Below are positions 1-7,948 of a stretch of DNA of 64,000 nt, piece by piece. A program made the translations under genes and the position numbers. The stretch lies in the NCBI GenBank assembly GCA_016192035.1, contig JACPUW010000044.1, positions 1-64,000 of the forward strand. The letters are read 5' to 3'. Within the stretch, counting starts at the first letter, position 1; every line of letters begins with the position of its first letter. The notes beneath the pieces are model-generated. The model ran no database searches, was not told where the DNA came from, and saw nothing but the letters and a program-made list of their open reading frames with translations. This DNA comes from Bacteroidota bacterium (GTDB lineage Bacteria > Bacteroidota > Bacteroidia > CAILMK01 > JACPUW01).

Positions 1-1
1 A

Positions 2-202
2 TCAGAGGCCGAGGCCTACACGGTGAAGGTGTTTGACCGCTGGGGCCAGCGCATGTGGGAGACCGACGACATGGAGGCCGCCTGGGACGGCACGCACAAC
101 GGGCTGCCCTGCACGCCCGACGTGTACCTGTACGTGGTACGGGTGCGCAATGCCGAAGGCACCGAGTACGAGTTCACAGGTACCATAACCTTGTTGCGCT
201 AA
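2..202 (+). CDS. C-terminal end of a T9SS-exported protein (type B sorting domain), 5' partial
   Basis: Only the last 66 codons lie in the window, so the body of the protein is unknown. The visible part reads as the CHU_C / gliding-motility-associated C-terminal domain that directs cargo through the type IX secretion system. It has VFDRWGQRMWET, then a W-D-G-T-x-N-G turn, then D-V-Y-L-Y-V-V-R-V, and ends in a short ITLLR strand before TAA. In known type B cargo this domain is the outer-membrane targeting signal. A strong terminator follows 24 bp after the stop, so this is the end of its transcript. GC is noticeably higher than in the genes just downstream, which is usual for such long secreted proteins. 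Confidence 0.85.
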   Translation, partial: SEAEAYTVKVFDRWGQRMWETDDMEAAWDGTHNGLPCTPDVYLYVVRVRNAEGTEYEFTGTITLLR

Positions 203-226
203 TTTTTGCAAGTACATTGAAAGTAT

Positions 227-254
227 AAAAGGTGGGCTATAGCCCACCTTTTTT
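227..254 (+). terminator. Rho-independent terminator after the T9SS cargo gene
   Basis: An inverted repeat (AAAAGGTGGGC / GCCCACCTTTT with a four-base TATA loop region) runs directly into a T tract. The stem is nearly perfect and begins 24 bp after the stop codon at 200-202. From here to the next start at 496 (about 240 bp) I see no gene. Confidence 0.85.
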
Positions 255-495
255 GCATGGATGTGGACTAATTGAAAGGAAAAAGTGATTTAATTGGCTC
301 AGGTGAGAAGTAACCGCCAAGGTCATTTTAACCAATATGGATAGTACCGGAAAAAAGTAATTATAAGTAGGGTTGTCTTGATTTTACAAATCAAATACCC
401 TAACATACAGCATTATATATAACAAATAGGATTGCTTTTTTGGCAAGTGGCCACTAGGTGCCAAACATTCACCAAGGGAATCTGTTTTAGGGCAC

Positions 496-951
496 ATGAA
501 CATAGGCGAGACCTTACCAAGTTTTGAACTTGTGGATGAGAAAGGACAACTGTTTACCAGTGTGAGCTTGGTGGGGAACCCTTTGGTGATTTATTTTTAT
601 CCCAAGGATGAAACAGCCGGTTGCACCGCCCAGGCTTGCTCTTTTAGGGATAGCTATACGGCGTTTGATGAATTGAATGCCAAGGTAATAGGGATAAGTG
701 CAGACCACAGCGCGCAACACGCCCGCTTTAAGGAAAAGCACCATTTGCCGTTTACGCTACTTGCCGATACAGACAACAAAGTGAGACGGCTTTTTGGGTT
801 AAAAAATGATGTATTTGGTTTGCTGCCAGGCAGGGAAACCTTTGTTTTTGATGCAGATGGTAAGTTGATCCACAAGTTCAACTCACAATTTCAGGTAAGC
901 CGCCATGTAAAGGAATCACTGCAGGCCCTGGCGAAAAGTCTTAAGCCCTAG
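496..951 (+). CDS. bcp: Thioredoxin-dependent peroxiredoxin, Bcp/PrxQ family
   Basis: A cytoplasmic thiol peroxidase that reduces H2O2 and organic hydroperoxides using thioredoxin. At 151 aa it has the family's normal length. The active-site stretch YPKDETAGCTAQAC gives the peroxidatic Cys43 and a resolving Cys48 five residues on, the atypical 2-Cys arrangement of Bcp. The family's usual T-P-G-C is T-A-G-C here, a small departure. The ATG is the first in frame and aligns with family starts (MNIGETLPSFEL). The gene stands alone and its last 11 bp overlap the convergent DUF1801 gene. No clear TAnnTTTG box was found upstream. Confidence 0.93.
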   Translation: MNIGETLPSFELVDEKGQLFTSVSLVGNPLVIYFYPKDETAGCTAQACSFRDSYTAFDELNAKVIGISADHSAQHARFKEKHHLPFTLLADTDNKVRRLFGLKNDVFGLLPGRETFVFDADGKLIHKFNSQFQVSRHVKESLQALAKSLKP

Positions 952-1405
952 GGCCCTTTAGATTGGTTTCATAGAGATGTATCCATGCTTCAGGGGTCAA
1001 TTTGGTCATTAGTTCACCAATAAGACCCAATGGCATCGATTCCTTATTCTTGAAACGGATACAACTCTTGCCCATGTCTAATTTCTTGCTACAGGCATGG
1101 GCGTAGGCAGCCGTAAACCAATCCAAGAGTCCGGGAGAGGCATAAAGGCCCATGTGGTATAGGTTGATAGAGTTTTTCTGGACAGCAATGGAGGCAAATG
1201 GCAAGGGGAGCTTTGGGTCACAGTGATAACCAGGGGCATACAGGGTATGAGGCACCACATAACCAATCATTCCGTATGACAATACCTCTTGGAACCCGGC
1301 AGGTATGTGCTGAAGCATGGCCTGGCGCAGCGAGTTGAAATCGTCCTGGCGCCCTGGAGGAACCTTGGCCAGGTAATCCGATACAGAAAGGGCTTGCAGA
1401 TTCAT
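941..1405 (-). CDS. DUF1801 domain protein (YdhG/YjbR-CyaY-like fold)
   Basis: A 154-aa cytoplasmic protein of the DUF1801 family. The family pattern is visible: SVSDYLAKVPPGRQDDF near the N-terminus, then L-S-Y-G-M-I-G-Y, a hydrophobic strand FASIAVQKNSINLYHMG, and a basic KLDMGKSCIRFKN block before the C-terminal helix. No biochemical function is established for this family and none can be read here. It lies 7 bp downstream of the acyl-CoA dehydrogenase on the same strand and probably shares its transcript. It ends tail-to-tail over the peroxiredoxin gene. Confidence 0.85.
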   Translation of the reverse strand: MNLQALSVSDYLAKVPPGRQDDFNSLRQAMLQHIPAGFQEVLSYGMIGYVVPHTLYAPGYHCDPKLPLPFASIAVQKNSINLYHMGLYASPGLLDWFTAAYAHACSKKLDMGKSCIRFKNKESMPLGLIGELMTKLTPEAWIHLYETNLKGPRA

Positions 1406-1412
1406 TTTGGGG

Positions 1413-2570
1413 CTAGTCCCGGAGGATGTTGCGGGAAATTACCAACTTCTGGATTTCAGAAGTGCCTTCGCCTATGGTGCAGAGTTTGGAGTCGCGGTAA
1501 TGTTTTTCTACGGGAAAATCCTTGGTATATCCATATCCGCCATGCACTTGGACCGCATCGGTGCTTACTTCCACAGCGGTTTCAGAAGCAAAATACTTGG
1601 CCATGGCCGACTCTGTTGTCATAGGCTTACCCGCATCCTTGAGATACCCTGCCTGCCGGGTAAGCAGTTCGCTGGCTTCGATTTTCGTGGCCATATCGGC
1701 CAGTTTAAATGCTATGGCCTGATAACTTGAAATGGGCTTGCCAAACTGTTGTCGTTCTTTGGCATATTTTAGCGAGGCTGCATACGCTCCCTTGGCTATG
1801 CCCAAACTCAGGGCGGCTATGGAAATGCGCCCACCGTCCAGCACTTTCATGGCTTGTATAAAACCCTCTCCTTCTTTGCCAATCAACTGGTCTTTGTGTA
1901 TCCGGCAATTGTCAAAGATCAATTCTGCAGTTTCACTGGCCCTCATGCCCAGTTTGTTTTCCTTCTTTCCCGAAGTAAAACCAGGGGTGCCCTTTTCAAT
2001 GATAAAGGCACTAATTCCTCGGGAATCAAGAAGTTCTCCCGTGCGCACCAATACCACCGCCACGTGGCCTGAAATGCCGTGGGTAATCCAGCACTTGGTG
2101 CCATTGATTACATAGTAGTCGCCGTCCTTCACTGCCACGCATTTCATTCTCAGTGCATCGCTGCCCGTATTGGGCTCTGTAAGCCCCCAGGCCCCAATCC
2201 ATTCACCCGAGGCCAGTTTGGTCAAATATTTTTGTTTCTGTACCTCACTGGCAAAGTACATGATGTGGCCGGTACAGAGGGAATTGTGTGCAGCGGTGGA
2301 TAGGCCAATAGACCCACAAACTTGTGCTATTTCTTCAATTATGGTAATATATGCCTGGTAGTTGAGCCCGGCACCTCCATATTGTTCGGGTACCAGCACG
2401 CCAGTAAAACCCATTTCGCCCATTTTCTTAAACAAATGGGCGGGAAAGTGCTGTGATTCATCCCACTCCATAACGTGGGGCTTTATGTGCGTTTCGGCAA
2501 ATTCACGTGCCGAGGCACGGACCATTTCTAGGTCATCGGTATTGGAACCAAAATAATACGGATAAGTCAT
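1413..2570 (-). CDS. Acyl-CoA dehydrogenase
   Basis: An FAD-dependent acyl-CoA dehydrogenase, first step of fatty-acid beta-oxidation or of branched-chain acyl-CoA breakdown. Seen: the N-terminal helical domain (EFAETHIKPHVMEWDE), the flavin-contact stretch WGLTEPNTGSDA, the WITHG strand, and the C-terminal QVHGGYGYTKDFPVEKHYRD with GEGTSEIQ. The Glu of the last motif region is compatible with short-chain enzymes, but chain length cannot be fixed. I chose the ATG at 2570 (385 aa). The open frame extends 46 codons further, but that part has no family similarity and would cover a good promoter at 2588-2617. Divergent from gltA. Confidence 0.92.
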   Translation of the reverse strand: MTYPYYFGSNTDDLEMVRASAREFAETHIKPHVMEWDESQHFPAHLFKKMGEMGFTGVLVPEQYGGAGLNYQAYITIIEEIAQVCGSIGLSTAAHNSLCTGHIMYFASEVQKQKYLTKLASGEWIGAWGLTEPNTGSDALRMKCVAVKDGDYYVINGTKCWITHGISGHVAVVLVRTGELLDSRGISAFIIEKGTPGFTSGKKENKLGMRASETAELIFDNCRIHKDQLIGKEGEGFIQAMKVLDGGRISIAALSLGIAKGAYAASLKYAKERQQFGKPISSYQAIAFKLADMATKIEASELLTRQAGYLKDAGKPMTTESAMAKYFASETAVEVSTDAVQVHGGYGYTKDFPVEKHYRDSKLCTIGEGTSEIQKLVISRNILRD

Positions 2571-2587
2571 GCGTGTGGATGTGGTTG

Positions 2588-2617
2588 CAAAGGTAAACCA
2601 GGGGCGGAAAGGCCCAA
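2588..2617 (-). promoter_or_regulatory. Bacteroidota-type promoter for acyl-CoA dehydrogenase
   Basis: On the minus strand TTG, a 19-bp spacer, then TACCTTTG match the TTTG/TTG-N19-TAnnTTTG promoter of the Bacteroidota primary sigma factor. The -7 box ends 17 bp before the chosen ATG at 2570, implying a very short leader and supporting that start over the longer open frame. Confidence 0.7.
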
Positions 2618-2732
2618 GTGCCCAAAATTGTTCGGGGCACTGGTGGATTTTGAAGGAAGGAAAAATTGTGAATAATGGTGAACCATATGGGGTATTCATC
2701 GTTTGCATGCATGGTTTTATACCGTGTTAAGG

Positions 2733-2740
2733 TACTTTTG
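2733..2740 (+). promoter_or_regulatory. Probable -7 box (TACTTTTG) of gltA
   Basis: TACTTTTG matches TAnnTTTG exactly and lies 39 bp before the gltA ATG. No convincing TTTG is found at the -33 position. Confidence 0.5.
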
Positions 2741-2779
2741 CACAAAACCGAAGCCCAAATTCCAATAAGACATAAGTAG

Positions 2780-4102
2780 ATGAGTATCATTGAGAAATTA
2801 CAGCAGAAATTTGAAAAAAACGCCCTACCTACCAGAGAAAGGGTAAACCGGTTGCGGAAGGAGTATGGAGACTATGTGCTTGGCGAATATACCCTGGGCC
2901 AAGTGCTGGCCGGACAGAAGGGGATACAGGCACTGCTTTGCGAAACATCTGCCCTGGATGCCAACGAAGGTATTCGGTTTAGGGGCTACAGCATTCCGGA
3001 ACTTCAGGGTTTGTTGCCCAAGCTAGACCCTAATGGCGAGCCACTTCCCGAGGGCATATTTTACCTTATGCTCATGAACGAGCTGCCCACCGAGGCCGAC
3101 GTTAAGGAACTGGGCCAATACTGGGTTGACAATTGCGATTTGCCTGGCTATGTGGCCCAGGTGCTGAGTGCCGTACCGGTTGATACCCATCCCATGACCC
3201 AGTTTAGCATAGGCATTCTTGCCCTGCAAAAGGATTCAAAATTTGCCGCTGCCTATAATGATGGCGTATCCAAGCAGGAGTACTGGAGATATACCATGAT
3301 GGACGTGATGGACTTAATAGCCAAACTCCCTTCGGTGGCAGCCTACATTTATAGGCGTAAGTACAAAAACAATGACCATATAGCCCCAAACAAGTCACTT
3401 GACTGGTCGGGCAACTTGGCGCATATGATGGGTTTTGACGACGACGGCCTAAAGCGGCTCATGCGCTTGTATATGACCATCCACACCGACCATGAGGGCG
3501 GAAACGTGTCAGCCCACGCCACCAAGCTGGTGGCTTCAGCCCTATCTGACCCTTACCTAAGTTTTGCCGCCGCCATGAACGGCTTGGCAGGCCCCCTGCA
3601 CGGTTTGGCCAACCAGGAAGTCATTAGGTGGGTGTATGACATGCTCAAGGAATTGGGCACCGACACCCCGAGCAGCGAACAAATAAGGAATTACTGCGAA
3701 GAAACCCTAGAGAAAGGCAGGGTGATACCAGGCTATGGCCACGCCGTGCTGAGAAAAACCGACCCCAGGTACATGGCCCAGCGCGAGTTTGCCCTAAAGT
3801 ATCTGCCCAACGACCCATTGTTTCACACCATTTCACATCTCTATGAGGTAGTGCCCGATGTGCTGCGGGCCACCGGAAAAGTAGCCAACCCCTGGCCCAA
3901 CGTGGACGCTCATTCAGGTACGCTGCTCATTCACTATGGATTGGTGGAGTACGATTTCTACACCGTACTCTTTGGGGTATCGCGGGCATTGGGCGTATTG
4001 GCGTCTATGGTGCTGGATCGGTATCTGGGATTGCCCCTGGAAAGGCCGAAGTCATTTACATCAGAGGCCATGCTGGCCAAAATCGATGCAACAAAGAAGT
4101 AG
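2780..4102 (+). CDS. gltA: Citrate (Si)-synthase, mitochondrial-type
   Basis: Condenses oxaloacetate and acetyl-CoA to citrate, entry of the TCA cycle. The 440-aa protein is of the eukaryote-like, shorter dimeric class rather than the allosteric hexameric class. The catalytic triad is intact: His274 (PLHGLANQEV), His321 (PGYGHAVLRKTDPRY) and Asp376 (NVDAHSG), at almost the same numbers as in animal mitochondrial citrate synthase. This mitochondrial-like type is characteristic of Bacteroidota. The gene is single, divergent from the acyl-CoA dehydrogenase, with a TAnnTTTG box 39 bp upstream. Acetyl-CoA from pdhA and the thiolase/dehydrogenase genes elsewhere in this window feeds this step. Confidence 0.97.
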   Translation: MSIIEKLQQKFEKNALPTRERVNRLRKEYGDYVLGEYTLGQVLAGQKGIQALLCETSALDANEGIRFRGYSIPELQGLLPKLDPNGEPLPEGIFYLMLMNELPTEADVKELGQYWVDNCDLPGYVAQVLSAVPVDTHPMTQFSIGILALQKDSKFAAAYNDGVSKQEYWRYTMMDVMDLIAKLPSVAAYIYRRKYKNNDHIAPNKSLDWSGNLAHMMGFDDDGLKRLMRLYMTIHTDHEGGNVSAHATKLVASALSDPYLSFAAAMNGLAGPLHGLANQEVIRWVYDMLKELGTDTPSSEQIRNYCEETLEKGRVIPGYGHAVLRKTDPRYMAQREFALKYLPNDPLFHTISHLYEVVPDVLRATGKVANPWPNVDAHSGTLLIHYGLVEYDFYTVLFGVSRALGVLASMVLDRYLGLPLERPKSFTSEAMLAKIDATKK

Positions 4103-4107
4103 TAAAC

Positions 4108-4115
4108 TAATTTTG
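4108..4115 (+). promoter_or_regulatory. Probable -7 box (TAATTTTG) of the lipoprotein gene
   Basis: TAATTTTG matches TAnnTTTG, starts 5 bp after the gltA stop and 25 bp before the lipoprotein ATG, suggesting the lipoprotein is transcribed on its own. Confidence 0.5.
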
Positions 4116-4132
4116 CCAAAAACAAACACCAC

Positions 4133-4783
4133 ATGAGAAACATCACACTTTTGTTCAGCTTGGCCACACTCGTAGTATTGGGAGGTTGCCGGGTAGGAGA
4201 AGAAGACCCTGGCCTGTCATTCAAGTCAAGGGACAAACGCATAGAAGGCACCTGGGAATTGACTACAGGTAACATGGTAATAAAAAATATTACGACCAAT
4301 CAAGCCCCAGGCAGTACGGGAAAATCCGTCACGGAAACCACAAACTCTTTTAAGATCATTGCGCCAAACGCTGAATATACCTATTCGCAATTGGTGAATG
4401 GCACAAAGATGGGAGAAGATATTACCCAGGACATAGCGTTTGACATATTGATAACCGTAGAAGAAGGTGGTTCTTATACCAATACTTTTACCGGAAAGGC
4501 CATAAGTGCAGGAGGCGCATTTGATGATATGGAGAGTACCTCAACCGGAGTATGGTCTTGGATTTCAAATACCAAGAAGAAAATGGGCATCAACTTTACC
4601 AATACATCGGGCGCGGAGGGTTCAGAATACATTAATGGAGAATTCTTCCTTAAAGGGCTCAATGACAAGGAAATGATTCTTGTCAGAGAAATCAGGACCG
4701 TGAACACCACCACTTCTTCAACCGCTATACAGACTATTGAAGATGTTGTAACCATGGAGTTCAATTTTGAGAAGGCTGAGTAA
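4133..4783 (+). CDS. Lipoprotein with lipocalin-like fold, function unknown
   Basis: 216 aa. A signal peptide ends in the lipobox LGGC (Cys19), so the protein is lipidated. The residues after the Cys are acidic (RVGEEDPG), which in Bacteroidetes can mark export to the cell surface. The mature part has G-T-W-E-L near residue 42 and later strands ending ...KEMILVREI, the layout of the short lipocalin-like lipoproteins common in this phylum. It resembles, more distantly, the three small lipoproteins at 5974-7890. A terminator follows 38 bp after the stop. No substrate or role can be read from the sequence. Confidence 0.75.
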   Translation: MRNITLLFSLATLVVLGGCRVGEEDPGLSFKSRDKRIEGTWELTTGNMVIKNITTNQAPGSTGKSVTETTNSFKIIAPNAEYTYSQLVNGTKMGEDITQDIAFDILITVEEGGSYTNTFTGKAISAGGAFDDMESTSTGVWSWISNTKKKMGINFTNTSGAEGSEYINGEFFLKGLNDKEMILVREIRTVNTTTSSTAIQTIEDVVTMEFNFEKAE

Positions 4784-4820
4784 ATCTTGATGATTTACTG
4801 AGAATGAATGGCATACAAAC

Positions 4821-4851
4821 AAAGAAACCCGGCATTAGGCTGGGTTTCTTT
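4821..4851 (+). terminator. Rho-independent terminator, probably bidirectional
   Basis: AAAGAAACCCGGC and GCTGGGTTTCTTT form a 12-13 bp stem around a short ATTAG loop, with T-rich flank on both strands. It closes the lipoprotein transcript. Confidence 0.8.
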
Positions 4852-4894
4852 GTTATGGGGAATATGAGCTAATAGGCAAAAACAAAGAAAGATA

Positions 4895-5947
4895 ATGAGC
4901 GAAGGAGTGAAGGTGCACGTGAGCAGGGGATTCGCCCGGATTCTGGAAGAAGCACAGGTAACCGTGGCCTTTAGCACCTACCAGGCAGGCAAGCTTATGC
5001 TGCTATCGGCACGTGACGGGCGCTTGATGCATATTCCAAAGAATTTTATCAAACCAATGGGAATAGCCCTTGAAGGGGATAGGCTGGCCGTGGCCTGCCT
5101 CAATGAGGTGCGGGTATTCAAATCGGCGCCCAGGTTGGCGGGCAATTTTCCGGCACACCCCAATTTCTACTCCACCTTATTCATGCCCAGGGGCATATAC
5201 TTTTCAGGCACCACCGACCTGCACGACCTGTATATTAAGAATGGGACTATTTGGGGGGTGAACACTTTGTTTTCTTGCCTTTGTACCATAGACCACGAAC
5301 ATAGTTTTACGCCCGAATGGCAACCATGGTTCATTTCTGAACTTGCGCCTGAAGACCGGTGCCACCTGAACGGACTGGCCTTTGAACAAGGCAAACCCAA
5401 GTATGTGAGCTGTCTAGGGGCCGGCAATGTCAAGGAATCATGGCGGGAGGGGATTACTGAAGGTGGGGCAATCATGGATGTGCAGGAAAACCGGTTTGTA
5501 CTCACAGGCTTGGCCATGCCGCACTCGCCCCGGGTAGTTGACAACAGCTTGTATTTCTTACAGTCGGCAAATGGCATTTTGTCAAGGTATGACCGGGTAA
5601 GCCAGTCTATCACACATACGGAACTGCCGGGTTTCCCCAGGGGTATGGCCTATTCCAATGGATTGTTGTTCATAGGGATGTCAAAGATTCGGAAGAGTTC
5701 CAAGTCATTTGACCTGCTGCCCATAAGGCCAAAGGCTACTTGGGCAGGCATAGTGGTCATTGAAGCTGCTTCAGGCCTTACGGTTGGTGAGGTCAGATAT
5801 GAAAATACCATTGATGAAATTTATGACGTACAAGTAATTCCGGAGCGTTTTCCCTTTATTGTCAATAAGGAAGACCAAGTACATGAACAGTCCATAGCAG
5901 GCCCTGATTTTTTTTACTGGCGGAAACGTAAGGGAGAAGCAGATTAA
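4895..5947 (+). CDS. TIGR03032 family protein (propeller-like)
   Basis: 350 aa, recognised as the TIGR03032 family by the N-terminal stretch VAFSTYQAGKLMLL, the early M-G-I-A strand, the CHLNGLAFEQGKPKYVSCLG segment and the MPHSPRV motif. The protein consists of repeated short beta strands typical of a beta-propeller. It has no signal peptide, so it is probably cytoplasmic. In other bacteria relatives sit next to peptide- or sugar-modifying genes, but there is no such neighbour here and the function is unknown. The three lipoprotein paralogues follow 26 bp downstream on the same strand. Confidence 0.75.
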   Translation: MSEGVKVHVSRGFARILEEAQVTVAFSTYQAGKLMLLSARDGRLMHIPKNFIKPMGIALEGDRLAVACLNEVRVFKSAPRLAGNFPAHPNFYSTLFMPRGIYFSGTTDLHDLYIKNGTIWGVNTLFSCLCTIDHEHSFTPEWQPWFISELAPEDRCHLNGLAFEQGKPKYVSCLGAGNVKESWREGITEGGAIMDVQENRFVLTGLAMPHSPRVVDNSLYFLQSANGILSRYDRVSQSITHTELPGFPRGMAYSNGLLFIGMSKIRKSSKSFDLLPIRPKATWAGIVVIEAASGLTVGEVRYENTIDEIYDVQVIPERFPFIVNKEDQVHEQSIAGPDFFYWRKRKGEAD

Positions 5948-5973
5948 GCCTATCTTCGGGCAAATTTTTAACC

Positions 5974-6378
5974 ATGAAGAATTCAGAGTTTAAAGTGTTG
6001 GCGGTAGGGATGGGTGTGGCAATCTTCACTTTGCAGGGATGTGGCGGGGATGAAGACTATGATGATATTATCACAATGTCAAAAAAAGGCCGCCTGGTGG
6101 GTGAGTGGGAATATCAATCGGGTCCAATGGACTCACTTGACCTGGTTTATGAATTTGAAGATGATCATGATTTTGCAATGATCTTGACCTTTACGTATTA
6201 TGGAGAGCAGTTTTATTACAAGGAGAGTGGGGAATGGAATTGGGAGGACGGCAAGGAGTCCGTTGAAATTGAAATGGATGGCTCCGTTGGAAAAGAAGAA
6301 TACAAAATCATCAAACTCACGTCTCATGAACTGGTTTTGGAGTATGACGGCGAGGGGATAGAATTTGAAAAGCAGTAG
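5974..6378 (+). CDS. Small lipoprotein, lipocalin-like, paralogue 1 of 3
   Basis: 134 aa. Short signal peptide with lipobox LQGC (Cys23); unusually, the n-region carries an acidic residue (KNSEFK). The Cys is followed by GGDEDYDD, an acid-rich stretch like the surface-export signal of Bacteroidetes lipoproteins. The mature part has GRLVGEWEYQ, FEFEDDHDF, GEWNWEDGKESVEIEMDG and LTSHELVLEY, a compact beta pattern with the G-x-W motif of lipocalin-like domains. It is the most diverged of three tandem copies. The first 30 bp upstream (CCTATCTT..GGCAAATTTTTAACC) are shared with the other two copies, the longer spacer is not. Function unknown. Confidence 0.78.
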   Translation: MKNSEFKVLAVGMGVAIFTLQGCGGDEDYDDIITMSKKGRLVGEWEYQSGPMDSLDLVYEFEDDHDFAMILTFTYYGEQFYYKESGEWNWEDGKESVEIEMDGSVGKEEYKIIKLTSHELVLEYDGEGIEFEKQ

Positions 6379-6714
6379 GGCTGCCTTCGTACATACTTGG
6401 TATTCAATAAGTGCCAGGTACTGTGGCCTAATAGAATGTTCGTCCTGTGGGCTTTAGGCAAATGAGTATTGCCAAATGGGGGCTAGGTGATTGGTCTGGG
6501 TATCTGCCCAAATAGCACTTGTGGGCCAAGGTGCTTCCAAGCGCTGCAATGCACTGTTCGGGATTACTTAGATTGGTTCTTTGGACTCCCTTTGTGTCTC
6601 CCTATTTGGATAGGCCGTTCATGGGTTTGTTAAATTTCAGGTCAATTGGATTGTGGACGGTGGAAGCGTATTGGAAATGCCGGACACGGCCTATCTTGCG
6701 GCAAATTTTTAACA
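6379..6714 (+). repeat. Spacer repeat copy 1 (336 bp) between lipoprotein paralogues
   Basis: This whole 336-bp stretch recurs at 7135-7470. I count about 15 mismatches and no gaps, so roughly 95% identity, higher than between the coding parts it separates. Together with a gene it forms a 756-bp duplicated unit. It holds no convincing gene. Its last 30 bp, with CCTATCTT and GGCAAATTTTTAAC before the ATG, are shared by all three paralogues and probably contain the promoter and leader. Confidence 0.9.
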
Positions 6715-7134
6715 ATGAAAAATTCAGAATTTAAAGTATTCACGGTTGGAATTGGGGTGGCACTCTTCACGTTGCAGGGATGTAGCAAATATGAAGACGG
6801 CCCGGCACTAAGCCTCAAAACCAAAATGGGGCGCCTGGTAGGGGAGTGGGAATTGGTAGATGCATCAGGGTATTTTGAAACTGGATCCACGATTGTTTTT
6901 GAATTTGAAGATGACTTTGACTTTAATATGACGACGACCTATTTTGACTATGGAATTCCAGATACCGAAACGTTTAAGGGTGAATGGCAATGGACTGAGG
7001 GCAAAGATGCGGTTATTGTGGATATTGACGGTGATATTTTGCTTTTTGAGATACTTAAACTAACTTCAGATGAGCTGATCCTTGAACTTAACTATGAGGA
7101 CTACAATACAGAGTTGGAATTTGAAAAGCAGTAG
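6715..7134 (+). CDS. Small lipoprotein, lipocalin-like, paralogue 2 of 3
   Basis: 139 aa. The start at 6715 was chosen because MKNSEFKVFTVGIGV aligns with paralogues 1 and 3; an upstream in-frame ATG at 6646 lies inside the conserved spacer and would destroy the signal peptide. Lipobox LQGC (Cys23) is followed by SKYEDGP. The mature part shares GRLVGEWELVD, FEFEDDFDF, KGEWQWTEGKDAVIVDIDGD and LKLTSDELILEL with paralogue 3. The N-terminal 50 residues of copies 2 and 3 are almost the same, while the middle (residues about 50-85) has diverged. Function unknown. Confidence 0.78.
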   Translation: MKNSEFKVFTVGIGVALFTLQGCSKYEDGPALSLKTKMGRLVGEWELVDASGYFETGSTIVFEFEDDFDFNMTTTYFDYGIPDTETFKGEWQWTEGKDAVIVDIDGDILLFEILKLTSDELILELNYEDYNTELEFEKQ

Positions 7135-7470
7135 GGCTGCCTTCGTACATACTTGGTATTCAATAAGTGCCAGGAACTGTGGCCTAATAGAATGTTCGCC
7201 CTGTGGGCTTTAGGCAAATGAGTATTGCCAAGTGGGGGCTAGGTGATTGGTCTGGGTATCTGCCCAAATAGCACTTGTGGGCCAAGGTGCTTCCAAGCGC
7301 TGCAATGCACTGTTCGGGCTTACTAAGATTGGTTCTTTGGACTCCCTTTGTGTCTCACTATTTGGGTAGGCCGTTCATGGGCTTGTTAAATTTCAGGTCA
7401 ATTGGATTGTGGACAGCGGAAGCCTATTGGAAATACCGGACATGGCCTATCTTACGGCAAATTTTTAACC
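7135..7470 (+). repeat. Spacer repeat copy 2 (336 bp)
   Basis: Second copy of the spacer at 6379-6714, starting straight after the stop of paralogue 2 and ending at the start of paralogue 3. After paralogue 3 the sequence is unrelated, so the duplication is unit = lipoprotein gene plus the following spacer. Confidence 0.9.
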
Positions 7471-7890
7471 ATGCAAAATTCAGAATTTAAGGTATTCACG
7501 GTTGGAATTGGGGTGGCACTCTTCACTTTGCAGGGATGTGGCAAATATGAAGACGGCCCGGCAATAAGCCTCAAAACCAAAAAAGGGCGCCTGGTAGGGG
7601 AGTGGGAAATGGTAGGTGGGACAGGTTTTTTTGACGAAGGGTCCACCATTGTTTTTGAATTCGAGGATGATTACGATTTTTATCTATCAATGACCTATAA
7701 TGATTCTGGTATTCCTTATACCGAAACCTACAAGGGTGAATGGCAATGGACTGAAGGCAAAGAGTCGGTTATTGTGGACATTGAAGAGGACTATATGATG
7801 TTTGAGATACTCAAACTCACATCAAAAGAACTGGTAATGGAGCTTAACTACTATAGCTATGTGGCGGAGTTTGAATTTGAGAAAAACTGA
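7471..7890 (+). CDS. Small lipoprotein, lipocalin-like, paralogue 3 of 3
   Basis: 139 aa, start at 7471 by alignment with the sister genes (MQNSEFKVFTVGIGV). Lipobox LQGC with Cys23, then GKYEDGP. Mature part: GRLVGEWEMVGG, FEFEDDYDF, KGEWQWTEGKESVIVDIEED, LKLTSKELVMEL. Closest to paralogue 2. It is the last of the series; the MBL-fold hydrolase follows 58 bp later. The role is unknown; a family of short, acidic, variable surface lipoproteins is the plainest reading. Confidence 0.78.
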   Translation: MQNSEFKVFTVGIGVALFTLQGCGKYEDGPAISLKTKKGRLVGEWEMVGGTGFFDEGSTIVFEFEDDYDFYLSMTYNDSGIPYTETYKGEWQWTEGKESVIVDIEEDYMMFEILKLTSKELVMELNYYSYVAEFEFEKN

Positions 7891-7948
7891 ATACCGCTCC
7901 CAATCTAATAAACTGTGAGAAACTGGCCAAGAACGCGACCTTTGGGCC

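Noticed and set aside
2571-2708. N-terminal extension of the acyl-CoA dehydrogenase
   Set aside because: No similarity to the family and it covers a TTG-N19-TACCTTTG promoter.
6519-6734. 71-aa open frame in spacer copy 1, repeated at 7275-7490
   Set aside because: It occurs twice only because the spacer is duplicated. The changes between the two copies are mostly amino-acid changing and it runs into the lipoprotein start, so it is not a gene.
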